From contig JAJOHG010000301.1 of NCBI GenBank assembly GCA_021029095.1, positions 1 to 31,031 of the forward strand: a stretch of DNA of 31,031 bases. The letters are read 5' to 3'. Positions 18,785 through 30,192 of this stretch are shown in pieces. A model generated the notes under the pieces. That model searched no databases, was not told the origin of the DNA, and saw only the letters and a program-made list of their open reading frames with translations. Within the stretch, counting starts at the first letter, position 1, and the number at the start of each line of letters is the position of its first letter. The translations under genes and the position numbers were made by a program. The DNA comes from Phellopilus nigrolimitatus (Eukaryota; Basidiomycota; Agaricomycetes; Hymenochaetales; Hymenochaetaceae).

Positions 18785-21700
18785 TCAAACTGTCATGCTA
18801 CTGGGATGGCCCCGTCCACCGTCGAGTCGAGGTCCGATGGGCCCGCTGCTGCCGCTGACACCGCTGCCGTCCGACCAAGCACCCGCAGCGAGCAGATGCT
18901 GCAAGTCGTAGTTGTCTACCGGCTGGACCAACATGCTTTGAATGCTGTATGTTGACAGAAGGTCTTCCACATAGAATTGGCCTATGTCGAAGGAAGTTAG
19001 ATGTACAATCTCGATAATCCTGATTAGCCAAGAATGATGATACTCACTGGAGGCTGCAGCGTCCTCCTCCATCCAAGTACGTAGCGACGTCTCCGTCGCT
19101 GGCGCAGTGTTGTGCGGTAGATCCTTACCTGCAAACGACATCAGTAGGGAAAAAGAAGGGAAAAGGGCCTCAATCAGCGCAGGAACTTGTACACAGGATT
19201 AAGACCAGACCGAAAAGGCTGCCATTCACTCACCCGAATACCGATGAAGCAGCCCCTTGTCGGGTAGCGAAATAAATGTTTTGATTGGACTCGGTGTCGA
19301 GTCAGCACGCGAATATCCAAGGTCTACATACCGAGAATTTTCAGTTAGTATCTAACCCCCCAGGCCAAGCCTTTTACCCCTTCAGGCAAGCTCCCTTCAC
19401 TCACCTGCCGCACGTTGCTCGAGGGCGTTCGTCACATACAGTATACCCGCCCAGTAACGCTCCATGCGCTGGAGCACCTTCGTCAGGACCGATAGGTTCT
19501 GCCGCGCGATCGATGTCAGAAATGTATCCGTCTCGTCCTGCGTTATACCACTTTGGTGGCCCAACAAATTGCACTTCATCTCATAGATGAACGTAAGGCT
19601 GCACGAGCATAAGAGTATAAGTATGGCAAAACAAGAGGGCGAGGCACCTACCACGCGACGTAGATGGGCTGCACAGCGAACGGACTCCCAAGCTATCACA
19701 TAGCCAAAACGAAGTCAGAGATAAATGAAGAAAGTAAATCAAATGAAAAGGCACTCACGTAGGCCTGCGAGGAGAATAGGTCCGCGAGTTCCAGACACTC
19801 GCTTATACTCCGCGAGCTCGAGAGCGACAGCCTTATCGAGTGTTGCAAGCCCTGCGAGAACGGCGACTCTGCGCCGGAGCGACTGCTCGTCAGCTCTGGG
19901 TGATACACGAGCGCCATGACCCCATTCGCCCACAGGTGGAGCGTCAAGAATGTGCCCTAATTGATACACAATTAGTATTTTTTTCTCCCGCCCTCCCTTC
20001 GAAATGCAGCTTTCACTTACCCCATGGCCCCTTCCCTCGTGATGCTTGAAGTTATCCACACTCCATTTCATCGAGTCAGGCAAGGTCGCGTAGAACTGGA
20101 CGAGTTGCGACTGGAGCGCGCTCAGCGCTTGTGGGTCCACATCACTCGGGCCAACGAGCGTGCGGGGGCGCCCGCGCCGCCCGTTGAGCATCGTCGCAAT
20201 GCGCCCACATAACACGAGTACACGCACGAGGTACTGGAATGGGATTGGCTCGACGGGCTCGTGTAACGCAGCTACGTCCGTGTTGCGCGCGGGATCCGGG
20301 AAGAAGTCGTCGTCGGACGGTAAGGGAAGCTCGATGGCATCGTCGGGGATGGTAACCGGGCGACCGGTCGAGAATGAGATGATGCGATCCTAGTAGGATT
20401 TTAACAAAAAAGCCATAAATATGGTATTCAGTCAAGATTTGTAGACAAAATACCGTTATGTATAGACTCCAGAAGAGCAGTCGCACCCGCATTTTATGAC
20501 CTCCCGTTTCATAGATGTCGTTGACCTGCAGTTGAGTTTAAATTTTTAAGACTTATCCTCGGCTCGATTTTATTGAGGTGTACCTCATGCATCCCAAGGT
20601 CCGCAGCCATTCGATATGCCATCCTACTCATCCGTGGTTAATGATTTAGAAATACAACAAAAGACTGCTATTGCATACCCGGAATATTGCTTGGCGACGT
20701 TTTAGTAAGAAAAACATGTCTTCATACGGCGAAGTAAATCCTGCTCACCCATAACGCAGCATCTGAGTTCTACAAAAGACAAACAGACCAAACCCTCAGC
20801 ACAACTTATTTTGAATTCATCCGAGACCGCCCACCTGTCCATAGCTAGCCCAGGCCAGCAGAAGTAATCCCGTGACGCTGTCCGTGGTCGGGAGTTGCAA
20901 GAGTGGCACCATTAGTTCTTGGGCCTTCGTTATAAATGGGGCACAAGCCTGAATTTAAAAAAAACGCGAGGGTCAATAAATGATGCTTCTCCGATCAGAC
21001 AAACCGTTTTGAACCTCAGCTGGCTTTCGGTTTCGAGGCGGATGGAATCTTAAAAGTGCAAGATATGAGTTTAAGAGAATCTAGGTAGAAGAGGGTGAGA
21101 ATGGCCACCTGGCGCTGATCGCACAGATACCTATACGTAATTTACGGGTTGTCAGTGTGGCTTCTAGCAATATTTATATATAACTTAAGTCGCGAAGAGG
21201 CCGCGCAGTAACGTGTACGTACAGTTTAGTAGGAAGGCCGACATGGTTCCCGTTTCAAGGCGCTCGTCCATGCGTCTGCGCGAGATGCTTGGGAAATGCT
21301 GGCTCATCGTGCGAAAGAAAGTGTCGAGGAGTGGAATGTACACGCTCGGTAGTGGCATCCTGTCCTCATCGAAGAGTTCTTCTGGTCGTGAATATTCAAC
21401 TTGCGTTGGCTGCTTGCTCGGGACCGGCGCGCTCGCGGTGGAGGGAGTTATGTTGACTGACAATGACTGCAGCTTAAGCGATATGCGATTGATTCCCGGG
21501 CTAGCATGCGATGAGCGGGCATGGAACATAGAAGAAAGAGGCAAACGAAGTGCGACTTACTGGATCGCGGTAGAGCCAGACTAAGCACCGACATCAATAT
21601 GTTCCTTCCAATTTTATTTGAAGAAAACCACGCACACAAATTCGGAAATAGAATAGTTCGAGATCTTGCTTCGTAGACGGATCGCCCTCGATGAACGCAG

Positions 21701-22467
21701 TGTGCGCTTGGAGAGCACGCATGAGTTGGGTTGCCTGAGTGCTGGACGACGCTGGCACACCGGCGCCTGCGAGCAGTTCTGCCGCGAAGTCACTCCCGAA
21801 TGAGCAAGACCCAGCGGCAACAGTGCGTGAGGATGGATCTTGTCGCGGCCAGACGTACTCATCGGAGGATGGGCCGTGCGTCAAGGCCAGCGTCCTCTGG
21901 TCCATACCGGTGAAATCCTATTACCAAAGGAGAAACAGATACTGTAAGGACACGAAGAACATGCGTAGTTAGCTGGAGCTACACACCCAGACCGGCGTGT
22001 GGTGGGCATTCTGTGAATTATGTTGCGGGCTGGACTGTACAACAGTCGGGCTGCGTTTCTGTGCCGCTGAGGCTGCGACGGCCTCGCGCTCAAGGCGCTC
22101 TGCTTCTTCCATCTCCTTGCGTGTGCGTTTCCTCTTGCGCCCCTCTGGCCTGCGCACCACCGATTATTAGCATCTATTTCTGCATCATTCGAATGTTGTA
22201 ATCCTACCATAAGCATTCGACATTGGCGTTCTCGCACGCCTTACATCGGGGCCGCACACCGGAACAGCGGGCGCGTTTTGAGCGGCAGCGAAGGCACGCG
22301 AGCGGGACGCGCTGCTCTTTCGAATTCGATCTCGTTTGTTCCGATTTGGGATTCCTCGATCCTGGCTGATGGCCGAAGGCGTACTCACTACTCGTTGAAC
22401 TGCTGGGGGATGCATCGGATGCAGACGCAGACGCAGCGTCGGGAGACGTGGTGGGCGATGCGTACAT
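18785..22467 (-). CDS. Zn2Cys6 transcription factor with Fungal_trans domain, 19 exons
   Basis: 828 residues. Exons in transcription order: 22467-22208, 22149-21987, 21917-21636, 21580-21561, 21500-21223, 21130-21109, 21048-21015, 20948-20835, 20769-20749, 20689-20679, 20623-20584, 20525-20454, 20389-20021, 19956-19759, 19692-19652, 19598-19405, 19323-19234, 19128-19048, 18981-18785. The zinc cluster C58-C61-C68-C75-C78-C85 has spacing 2-6-6-2-6. A basic linker (RKRKRTRK) and a Glu/Arg-rich, probably coiled-coil helix follow. The central Fungal_trans region (about 290-600) includes LLDTFFRTMSQHFPSI and GMAYRMAADLGMHE. It is a nuclear regulator; the targets are not visible. The start is the last ATG before the cluster, but in-frame ATGs upstream (22560, 22647) leave the N-terminus uncertain. 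Exon 3/4 is the least certain junction. Confidence 0.92.
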
Positions 22468-23003
22468 AGCCTCCACTAGTTGAAGGCCAAGGCGCGGGGT
22501 GTGGGGATGAAGTCTGGACCACTGAGGGCGCGCGTGCCTTTTACTTACAGGGGCGCCCATGACTACGATTTTTATGTAACAACCCCCAAAGAATGATGCG
22601 CCTATTACGAGTCCTTCACCAGTTTTCGGAATTGCCTTGGAACTCATATAGGCTCATATGCATAGTGCATTACAAGTATTCTCTTTGATCGCAACAAATA
22701 ATCACAGCTACTAAGTACATGCAAAATATTGTACACGGTAAAGTATAGTGTTCAGGGAGCTCGCAGACTTCAATCAAGTCTGCGGTGCTCGGGCCTATGA
22801 CGGCCGTCGGCCAAATCGATGAATTTCTACCCCACAAGTATAGGCGCAAATAAGACATCGACGATCAATACCCACAAACATTCCTGACACCACATCTGAT
22901 ATAAGGTGAAAGAGAGAAGCTCGCACTCCTGAAATCTGGATACTTCCATCGCCTTTCACAGCTTTACATGAGGCTTTTACGTGGGGGCAAGTGGGAAAAC
23001 CGT
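22468..23003. other. Promoter region of the transcription factor
   Basis: 536 bp between the regulator start and the stop codon of the permease, both on the minus strand. A near-palindromic CTCGCAGACTTCAATCAAGTCTGCG (22759-22783) stands out as a possible binding site or hairpin. No ORF of note. Confidence 0.4.
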
Positions 23004-24852
23004 TTAAACGTCATTAGCCTTGTCCGAAGCCGGCGTATCCCTACCGCTCCTGTGTGCATTCAGCCCTTGGCTAGGATACTTGGCCACGAGATACCGGTTC
23101 ACCTGCGCTAGGATTGCGAGGAGAACTAGGAACACACTAACCAGTAAACGTCAGCCCAGAACTCAAGTGAGCAAGGGGAAAGGGGAAGCGTACGTGGTCA
23201 CGGTGAAGCCTTGTACGTAGCGGGGACCGGTGGAACTCGGCCAGAGGAACGAGCCGTAGATCGACGCGCTGTTTCCAAGTGCGTTAACGATTGCAATCGC
23301 AACTGCGCGTTTCTCCGCGGGGTGCGCGATGATGTTTGACACCCAGAGCAGTGTCAGTGGACACGCGGCATACACGCCTGCTACGCCGAAGCATAAGAAC
23401 ACGTATTTGGCCTTCTTATTATCAACAGCCACCGCTACGCGAGATAAGGTACGTGAGCCCGCTTTCCAGAAATATGGAAGACATCCAGAAGTCGTGAAAC
23501 TCACTAATGATAAAGGACACCGCGGCGAGCATCGCGGTGATGGAGATATAATGCGCGCGTTCCTTACGATAATCCGACATGAAAGAAAAGAAGACGATGC
23601 CTACGACAGCGACGGCGTATATGGGAATCGTCATGTATTGCAACATGAAGCCCGAGTAGTTAAGCTGACCGACCAAAGCTGCAAGCATGAAAAAATGTTT
23701 AGCGCAAGCTCCTACATAAGAGAAGAAATAAATGCAACGCACTAGGGATGAAGTACTGAATCGTCTGCGAGCCGGTCGCTAACATGTACATAACGACGAG
23801 CATCCATGTGCGCCAGTCGCGCAATGCCATGTCGAAAGCTTTCCCGTGAGTCGGCTGCGCCGCGCCCTCGGCACCGGATGACGCAACACCATCGTGGTTT
23901 AGGCGCTGGACCGCAAGGTACATCTCTTCCTGTGTCAGCCACTTCGTCGTGGACGGCCAGTCTGGGAGAATCATCCACGTGAAACAACCAGCGAACGCGC
24001 TCGCGACGCCCTCGATGAGCAGCAGCCAGCGCCAGCCGGCGATACCGCGCGCGCCGTCAAGGTATTCCGTAATCACCCCCGCGAGTATCCCGGAGAACGC
24101 ACCCGAGACCGCCGTCGCGGTGTAGTAGAGCGCGTAGCGCCTGGCGAGCTCGTGCCGTTTGTACCATGATGAGAGGTAAAAGGCAATTCCTGGCGCGAAC
24201 GCAGCTTCGATAATACCCAGACAGAAGCGAATTGCCGCAATTTGTTGCCAGTTCTGACCCGCAGCCATAGCTGCCGCGATACCGCCCCATAGGACACAGA
24301 CAGCCGACAGACTATACACAAACCATTAATCCGGAAAGAACCATGAGGCCCAAAGTTGCGACACATACAATAGCGAAGGACGGCAGCGCGTGAGGATCAT
24401 GTTCGAGGGGACCTCAAAAATGACATAGGAGACCTATAAAACGCGTAAGAGCGTTTGCATTGTGTACAGGTTTGTCTGCACTTACGAAGAACAGGAGGAG
24501 GATGACCGAATATTGCTGGAAAAAAGACAGTACGTTAGCACTCTCGCATTAGTTTAACAACGGAAATCTGCACACATCGGAGGTTAGCTTGAAATCCTTT
24601 TCCATGCCCCCCGACTTGGCATTACCGATGTTGGCGCGGTCCAAATACGAGAGCGTGTAGAGAACCCAAATGGCCGGGATCTGAGGCAAAGTTAAACGAA
24701 GATAAAGCACAAAGAGAAAAGGAGCTGACGATACGAAAGTCGATTTTGCGCAGAAGCTTCTTCTCGACCTCGGAATCAGGCTGATAAGTCTGCATGCTCA
24801 GGTTGGTGGATTCTGTATCTCCCCATTCCCCGCCCTTCTTTCCGAGCACCAT
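23004..24852 (-). CDS. MFS permease, anion:cation symporter (allantoate/nicotinate) type
   Basis: 481 residues. Exons in transcription order: 24852-24730, 24680-24576, 24515-24486, 24433-24363, 24311-23743, 23678-23505, 23434-23194, 23136-23004. The cytosolic N-terminus has the EKKLLRKIDFRI helix followed by YLDRANIGNA, the start usual for Dal5/Tna1-like permeases. EVPSN (about 93-97), GIIEAAFAPG and FYLSSWYKRHE are further signatures. A polar central loop (NHDGVASSGAEG...) separates the two six-helix halves, and the C-terminus is hydrophilic. The family imports organic anions such as allantoate, nicotinate, pantothenate, biotin or, in bacteria, sugar acids. It is a plasma-membrane, proton-coupled carrier. 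The regulator lies 0.5 kb downstream on the same strand. Confidence 0.94.
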
Positions 24853-26615
24853 AGTGCCTCCAGCCGAACTCTGTCACGGGTGTTGAAGTTGTCTACGGGA
24901 GTGGAAGGGGACGAAGACGGAAACTCGAAGAAAGCGTCTCGCGACCTGTCTTCTTAAAAAAGGGATCAGCTGGTTCGTCAGTCTAAGCAAGGGGATTGTT
25001 CTCGCCCCACAACACCGTAAACACATCAGACTAGAAGTATTCGGCATGGATTGAATTCAAGCCGGGATGCAAACATAAGCGCTCGCATTTGCATTCAAAG
25101 CCCGCGGCACGGGCAGCCCGACAAAAATTCGAGCGCAGACTGAATGCTGGAATGTCATATCAGCCTAATTTTTGCTGCGACATGCCGCGAATGGAGGAGC
25201 CTGGAGATAAAGGAGTTTGCTGCAGCTGATCACCGTCGGTAGGACATGTGTTAGTCACCGCTTCTATTTTTGGCTAGGTTATTGATCCGGCCCGCTCACA
25301 TTGGCCCGGGCACGGAATCAAAAATTCGAGTCATCCATTTCTGCGTCGACCATAGCGCCTTGCAGGCAATGGTTGAGACAGAGACCATATTTACAGACGC
25401 ACAGCTCACAAAGCGGCGAACGTCTACGTTTGTACCCCGGTTAAATTGCGTCGGGAAAAAAACTACTAGGCGGACGATGGCCAGCGCAATCGCTGAGTCC
25501 CCCAAAGGAGGTCTTGTTCTCGGCTGCGACGGACATGATTTCCTTCCTCCGCATTCTAGAGCGCATCTATATACGAACTTTCGGAGCGGCGGTAGGCGTA
25601 TAACGCGAGGGAAGCTCGCTGCGGAAGGCACCGCACGTAACGGAGGACATCGACGCGTCCGCCGTAAGCTTGACGAGTTTGTCGTGCACTTCTGTATCGC
25701 AGTCATAATTGTATAAGAAGGTAGACGTCGGCGATACTGGACGCGCTCTTCCCATCTGCGGCACCGACCTTGGTGCGCTTCTATCAGCATATCTGTCGGC
25801 CAACTAAATCAAATTAGTCCGCCTAAATCTTTTAGGCATCGTCATTTCTTGTGCGAAGGAGGTGCTAGGTATGCTTGCCGCCGAACAACGCAAAATACGA
25901 ACAGGTTCTGTGCATAGGAAACACGCGAAGGAGAGCTCGGTTATGTCTTTCATCCGAGTTTGCCGTATATAACAATGCTCGGTCTGTACTATCAAATCTA
26001 TAATAGATGATAAAGACGTGGGATAATCACTACGTGGTTTTTTTCTTTCTGTCGTACGTGTATCTAATAATGCGGGTATGGAGCGACCTTGGGAGCAAGC
26101 CTAACTTGGGAGCTGATTTACAAGGAGTGTACCGAATGTCAAAGGATCGCCCGAGCTTCCAAAGCCTCAGCTCGGGGGTTCGCGACAATCTTGGGATTCT
26201 ATCCCCGGTGTCTTTTAATATATGTCGTAAAGCTGCAGCCGCGCGAGGACGAGGGAGGATATCCGAATGTATACATCGCATCAACAGAGCAAGAAGCGCC
26301 AAGACGCGGTCATCTACTTACATATATGCCTTCGAGATCGATGCGCTGCGGAACACAGCGCGGCCCGCTAGACTCGACCTGCCCCGTGGAATGGTCCTGT
26401 TGCAGCCAACTTTTCATGTTCTTGACGCCCGACGAACCCTGCCCTTTAAGAGAGTGTGAGCACACACTTTCTTCCGTGCGGTTCATCGGACGTTGATGGA
26501 TATCCATAGGTGAGCACTGCAAGCTGGAGACTTTATCGCCTTCGTTCCAGATTAACAGATCCATGGAATGCTATGACAATTTGTTTGGAATGGCCATCGC
26601 AATTGACGCTGAGTC
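24853..26615. other. 1.8-kb stretch without a convincing gene
   Basis: The first about 100 bp is the permease promoter. ORFs of 80-165 codons exist on both strands at 25270-25790 and 26007-26496, but they overlap head to head, are Arg/Pro/Ser-rich, and show no motif or plausible splice continuation. I see no repeat with inverted ends here. Confidence 0.45.
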
Positions 26616-26823
26616 TACAGTCGAACCTCCCATTATGCATAACCAAAAACGATGGTATAAGCCCAGATAAGAATTCGACCTGCTCCATAACCTCGTGATG
26701 TATAGCTCCATTTGAAAGATACATGATCCCTTTAGTATTGTGTGAGGTTTGGGGGGTCGAGTGGGTAGTAAACGCGACAGGATCAAAAAAGCAATTTTAT
26801 GCATTATGGGAAGTTCGACTGTA
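26616..26823. mobile_element. 208-bp pogo-like MITE
   Basis: The ends TACAGTCGAACCTCCCATTA (26616 on) and TGGGAAGTTCGACTGTA (to 26823) form about 27-bp inverted repeats with two mismatches, flanked by TA. CAGTCGAACCTC is a typical start for pogo/Tigger-like elements. The terminal word and the ATGCATAA motif are shared with the 750-bp element at 17447-18196, so the two may use the same transposase. No coding capacity. Confidence 0.8.
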
Positions 26824-27148
26824 GTTCTTACAGGTTGATTTCAGAGGGTAGTCTGTTTAGGTACTTGCCGTAGTCGAATAGCCGGTACGCCGATTACGAT
26901 TCGCGGAGCTTCTGGAAGACTGTAGAGGGCGATTCTTCCTCGCTGATGTGCCACTGCAGCGGAAAGACTAATGGTGTCCGTCGTGTTTTGAGCACCGGAG
27001 AAGCGTTTTTGAAGGCTCCTGGTTTGCGTTGACATGGCATGGCGGATATCCGTTCCAGAGGTTATGCAGCAATAAACAAAGTCATTTATATAATACACAT
27101 TTCCTCGCCATTCTTTATCCTTCCGGTCGATATTGCATACTTACGCAC
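26824..27148. other. Region downstream of the aldolase
   Basis: A minus-strand frame at 27035-26841 could give 64 residues from an ATG, but it has no recognisable domain and lies where the aldolase 3' untranslated region is expected. Nothing else seen. Confidence 0.35.
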
Positions 27149-28275
27149 CTAGGCCTTCCCTGCCGACCCGAACAGGTCGATAAAGCGCTCGCACACAGCC
27201 GCGAACACCTCCGTGCTCTCTTCAACCGCCTCGGGGAACGGCGTGCCGTTCGCGAGCTTCGTCGAGAGCGCCTTCACGTACGGATCGCGTGCCCAGCTGT
27301 TCACGTTGATCTTTGAGACGCCGTTCGCGATGCATTCCGTGAAGAGCGCGTCCGGGAGCTCGTCTGTCCCGTGCAGGCACAGCGGGACGGCGCCGTTGAA
27401 GCGGGAACGCAGGTCCTTCAGGCTGAAGCACAAAAGCGGCATATTTAAAACAGGAAGTCACGAAAAAGAAAAAAATAAACAAATGCATGCATGCAAACGC
27501 ACATCTCCTGGCGGAAGTCGGGTGGGCTGAGATACGAGCCGTGCAGGTTCCCGATGCTCGGCGAGAGGATGACCGCGCCGGTTTCGTTCATGAAGTGCTC
27601 TGCCTTCTCGGGGTTCGTGAGCTTCGCGTCGGAGATGACGCGCAGGCCGGCTTCGCCGCCCTCGAGGCGCCCAAGCTCGACCTCGACCGCGACTCCCGCC
27701 CTCGCCGCGCGCTCGACGTGCGGGCGCGCGAGCGCGATATTCTCCTCGTCGGTCTGCGGATAAGGTAAGCGAGGTAATTGACGACACATTTTTGATAAGG
27801 CTGGACGTACGTCGGCGTGGCTGGCGTCTACCATGATGCTGTCGAACGCGATGCCTTGCTCGGCGAGGCTGAGCGCGAGCTCGATGTGGTCCTCGTCTGT
27901 GGCATGGTCAAGGTGTACGGCGATCGGGACGGAGGCCTGGTGTGCGCTGCAAGTCAAGTCAAGTTCAACAAAATGCTCTATGCCCGCCGAGTCGTACCGC
28001 TTACACGTTCAAGCAGAACTGGAGGAAAGGTCCCTTGCCATAGGCGAGGGTGACAGGAAAGAGCTGGAGGATGGCAGGGCTCTTTTTGCGCTCGGCGGCG
28101 CGCACCAGGCCGACGGCAGAGTGTGCGTCGTAGCTGCGCAAACAAAGAGGTAGGTCAGAAAAATAAAAATCGAGAAGATCGCATGGGGTGTTGACCAGGT
28201 CTGTGCGAGGATACCGTATCCTTCCTTCTCGGCTTTGCGGAGGATGCTGAGCGTCAGGTTGTTCGCGAGGGACAT
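27149..28275 (-). CDS. Class II (zinc) ketose-bisphosphate-type aldolase
   Basis: 289 residues. Exons in transcription order: 28275-28196, 28133-28005, 27946-27811, 27753-27503, 27422-27149. The F_bP_aldolase TIM barrel is recognisable by HLDHATD (81-87; catalytic D83, zinc ligand H84), VDASHAD (109-115), the VEVELGRLEG glutamate region, GNLHG (183-187; zinc ligand H186) and LHGTDE (215-220; zinc ligand H216), followed by KINVNSWARD near the phosphate site. It cleaves a ketose (bis)phosphate or similar sugar-acid phosphate to a triose-type product in the cytosol. The short, GatY/KbaY-like form and the divergent dehydrogenase suggest a catabolic side pathway rather than glycolysis. In many fungi this domain occurs fused to a DUF1537 sugar-acid kinase; here it stands alone. 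Confidence 0.93.
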
Positions 28276-28835
28276 TATGGGCCCGGGGCGCTGACTTGGT
28301 CGCGGTGTTAGTCAGGAAACAGAGAGGCAGCTGCGGCGTATGACCAAGTCCAGGAATAACGGAAGTAACGCCTGGATTTGTCTGGCTTATTTATTTAATT
28401 TATAAAAATGATGAGCGCAGGCGAGGGTTGTCGACGTGAGACTGACGGATAAGCCGGATGCAAGCGGACACACCAAAGATCGGAGCTGGACCCTGATCGC
28501 CGCTGCCGGTTAGGTTTAGCCGAGCCTGTCGAGCCCCGGGACGATATGTATCCGTCGGCTGAGATGCCGGCTACCCCATGGGTCCGGTCCGGCTCGGTCC
28601 CGCCAATGGTGGCTGGTGGCGGAACCGCGCACGCACAACATACCACCTGGACCGCATCGATGGAACGCGGAAGGGAAGCGCTTGCGCGGAAAGAAGGAAG
28701 TCTCCGCGTAATTACTAACACAACCACGGACCACAAATCTGAGCATTGCCGGGTACGCTATATTTAAGCCGAGGTTCTGCCCGACCCGTAACTCTCACTC
28801 GCTCTCCAGAACACCCACGTCTCCTTCTCTCTGCC
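28276..28835. promoter_or_regulatory. Divergent promoter of aldolase and dehydrogenase
   Basis: 560 bp separate the two start codons. On the plus side TATATTTAA at 28759-28767 lies about 70 bp before the dehydrogenase ATG. On the minus side an AT-rich TTTATAAATTAAATAAATAA stretch around 28385-28408 lies about 115-130 bp before the aldolase ATG. CGG/CCG words are frequent, including GCCGGCTACCCCATGGGTCC around 28566-28585, as would suit a Zn2Cys6 regulator. The binding assignment is inference. Confidence 0.5.
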
Positions 28836-29964
28836 ATGTCCAGTGATAAATCTGTCGTGCTAGTCACAGGCGCGGCGGGCTGGCTCGGTAGTGTCCTCAC
28901 ACATGAGCTTCTCCTTGACCCCCAGACGTCGAACCTCCACCTCATCCTCGCTGACATTACCGAAGTCACGGCCCCTGCCGGTGCAAAGGCTGCCATTGTC
29001 AAGGCCGACCTCACAGACAAGGAGGCCGTCGCGCAGCTCTTCAAGACCGAGTTTGGCGTGCCCGACACCATTTATGCTCTCCAGGGCATCATGTCTCGCG
29101 GCTCGGAGGACAACTTCGACCTTGGCCTCAGGGTAAGCACTCTCTAAATAAATCAGCTAAATCTATATCTGACAAGTCGCTAGGTAAACGTCGACTCCGT
29201 CCGCCTATTGATTGACGCCGCGCGCCACGAGGGCGCCGCCGTCGGCCGCTTGATCAAGTTCATCTTCACCTCCTCGCTCGCAGTGTACGGCGGCCCACTG
29301 CCCGACGTTGTCACGCCCTTGACGATCGCGACGCCCGAGGGCGCGTACGGCATGGCGAAGCTCATGTCCGAGCTCCTTGTAAACGAATATACGCGTCGCG
29401 GCTTCATCGACGGACGCATTCTGCGCCTCCCCACCATCGTCGTTCGCCCTGGCGTCCCCTCGAACGCCACCTCCGCCTTCATGTCTGGTGAGCACTCAAT
29501 TTATCCTTATTTCGTCTCCGCATCATGTCATTCTTGCACACTTAGGCATCGTCCGCGAGCCGCTCAAGGGCATCGAAGCCGTCTGCCCCGTCGGCACGTC
29601 GTTCGACTCGCCCGAGCTCGACCTGGCCGCCTGGCTCGCCTCGCCCGAAACGACCATCAAGAACTTCATCGTCGCGAAGCACGTCCCCGCCGAGAAGTTC
29701 TACCCGCACACGCGCGTCGTGTGCCTCCCCGGCTTCACTGCGACCGTGCGCGAGGAACTCGAGGCGCTCGCGGCGGTCGCCGGGCCCGACGTGCTCAAGT
29801 TGATCAGGTTCGAGGACAACCCGACCAACCGCCGCATCGTGTCGTCGTGGCCCGCGCGATTCGACAACACGTACCCCCTCAGCCTTGGGTTTCTCGCTGA
29901 CGAGGGCGGCATGGTTCCCGTCATCGAGCAGTTTAAGAAGGACGTCGAGGCAGGCAAGGCATGA
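28836..29964 (+). CDS. NAD-dependent epimerase/dehydratase family, D-erythronate dehydrogenase-like
   Basis: 339 residues. Exons 28836-29132, 29184-29487 and 29546-29964. It is an extended short-chain dehydrogenase: the Rossmann loop TGAAGWLGS has glycines 12, 15 and 18, SSLAVYG lies at 129-135 and the catalytic pair YGMAK at 154-158. The FIDGRILRLPTIVVRPG stretch and the C-terminal arrangement resemble bacterial DenD, which oxidises D-erythronate with NAD+. Other extended-SDR substrates remain possible. The first ATG after the divergent promoter is used and splicing is simple. Its partner at 27149-28275 is transcribed away from the same promoter, so the two are likely co-regulated. There is no signal peptide, so it is cytosolic. 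Confidence 0.9.
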
Positions 29965-30192
29965 GCGACGTGAGTGTGGTGGTGGTGGTGGTGACAATGG
30001 CCCGCGTAGATGCGTGATCGCTATGTATTTCTTGATTATTGTGTTATTGTACTTGGATGCGTTTCCTGAACAGATGAACTGCACTTCGTGTTTGAAGCGA
30101 TAGCTGGAGGCCATTTTACCGCGTGCACGTTGCATATATCTTACAAATATTGTTTTACCCTCCGGAAAGTACTTCGCGAGGAGGCCTCCAAA
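29965..30192. other. 3' region of the dehydrogenase
   Basis: Starts with a short (GTG)n/(GGT)n microsatellite at about 29974-29991, then AT-rich sequence without a gene. Confidence 0.45.

Noticed and set aside
22468..22647. Longer N-terminus of the transcription factor starting at 22647 or 22560
   Set aside because: The extra residues look non-coding and a spliced alternative from 22560 breaks the zinc-cluster frame; left as an uncertainty.
25270..25790. Overlapping frames of 148 and 164 codons on opposite strands
   Set aside because: Arg/Pro/Ser-rich, overlapping, no domain or splice support.
26007..26564. Several frames of 84-150 codons
   Set aside because: They overlap on both strands with no motif; probably chance frames in a GC-balanced spacer.
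27458..27787. Arg-rich frames on both strands inside the aldolase
   Set aside because: Shadows of exon 4 of the aldolase in other phases.
29542..30135. Minus-strand 197-codon frame opposite the dehydrogenase
   Set aside because: Antisense shadow of exon 3; Arg/Glu-rich mirror of GC-rich codons.
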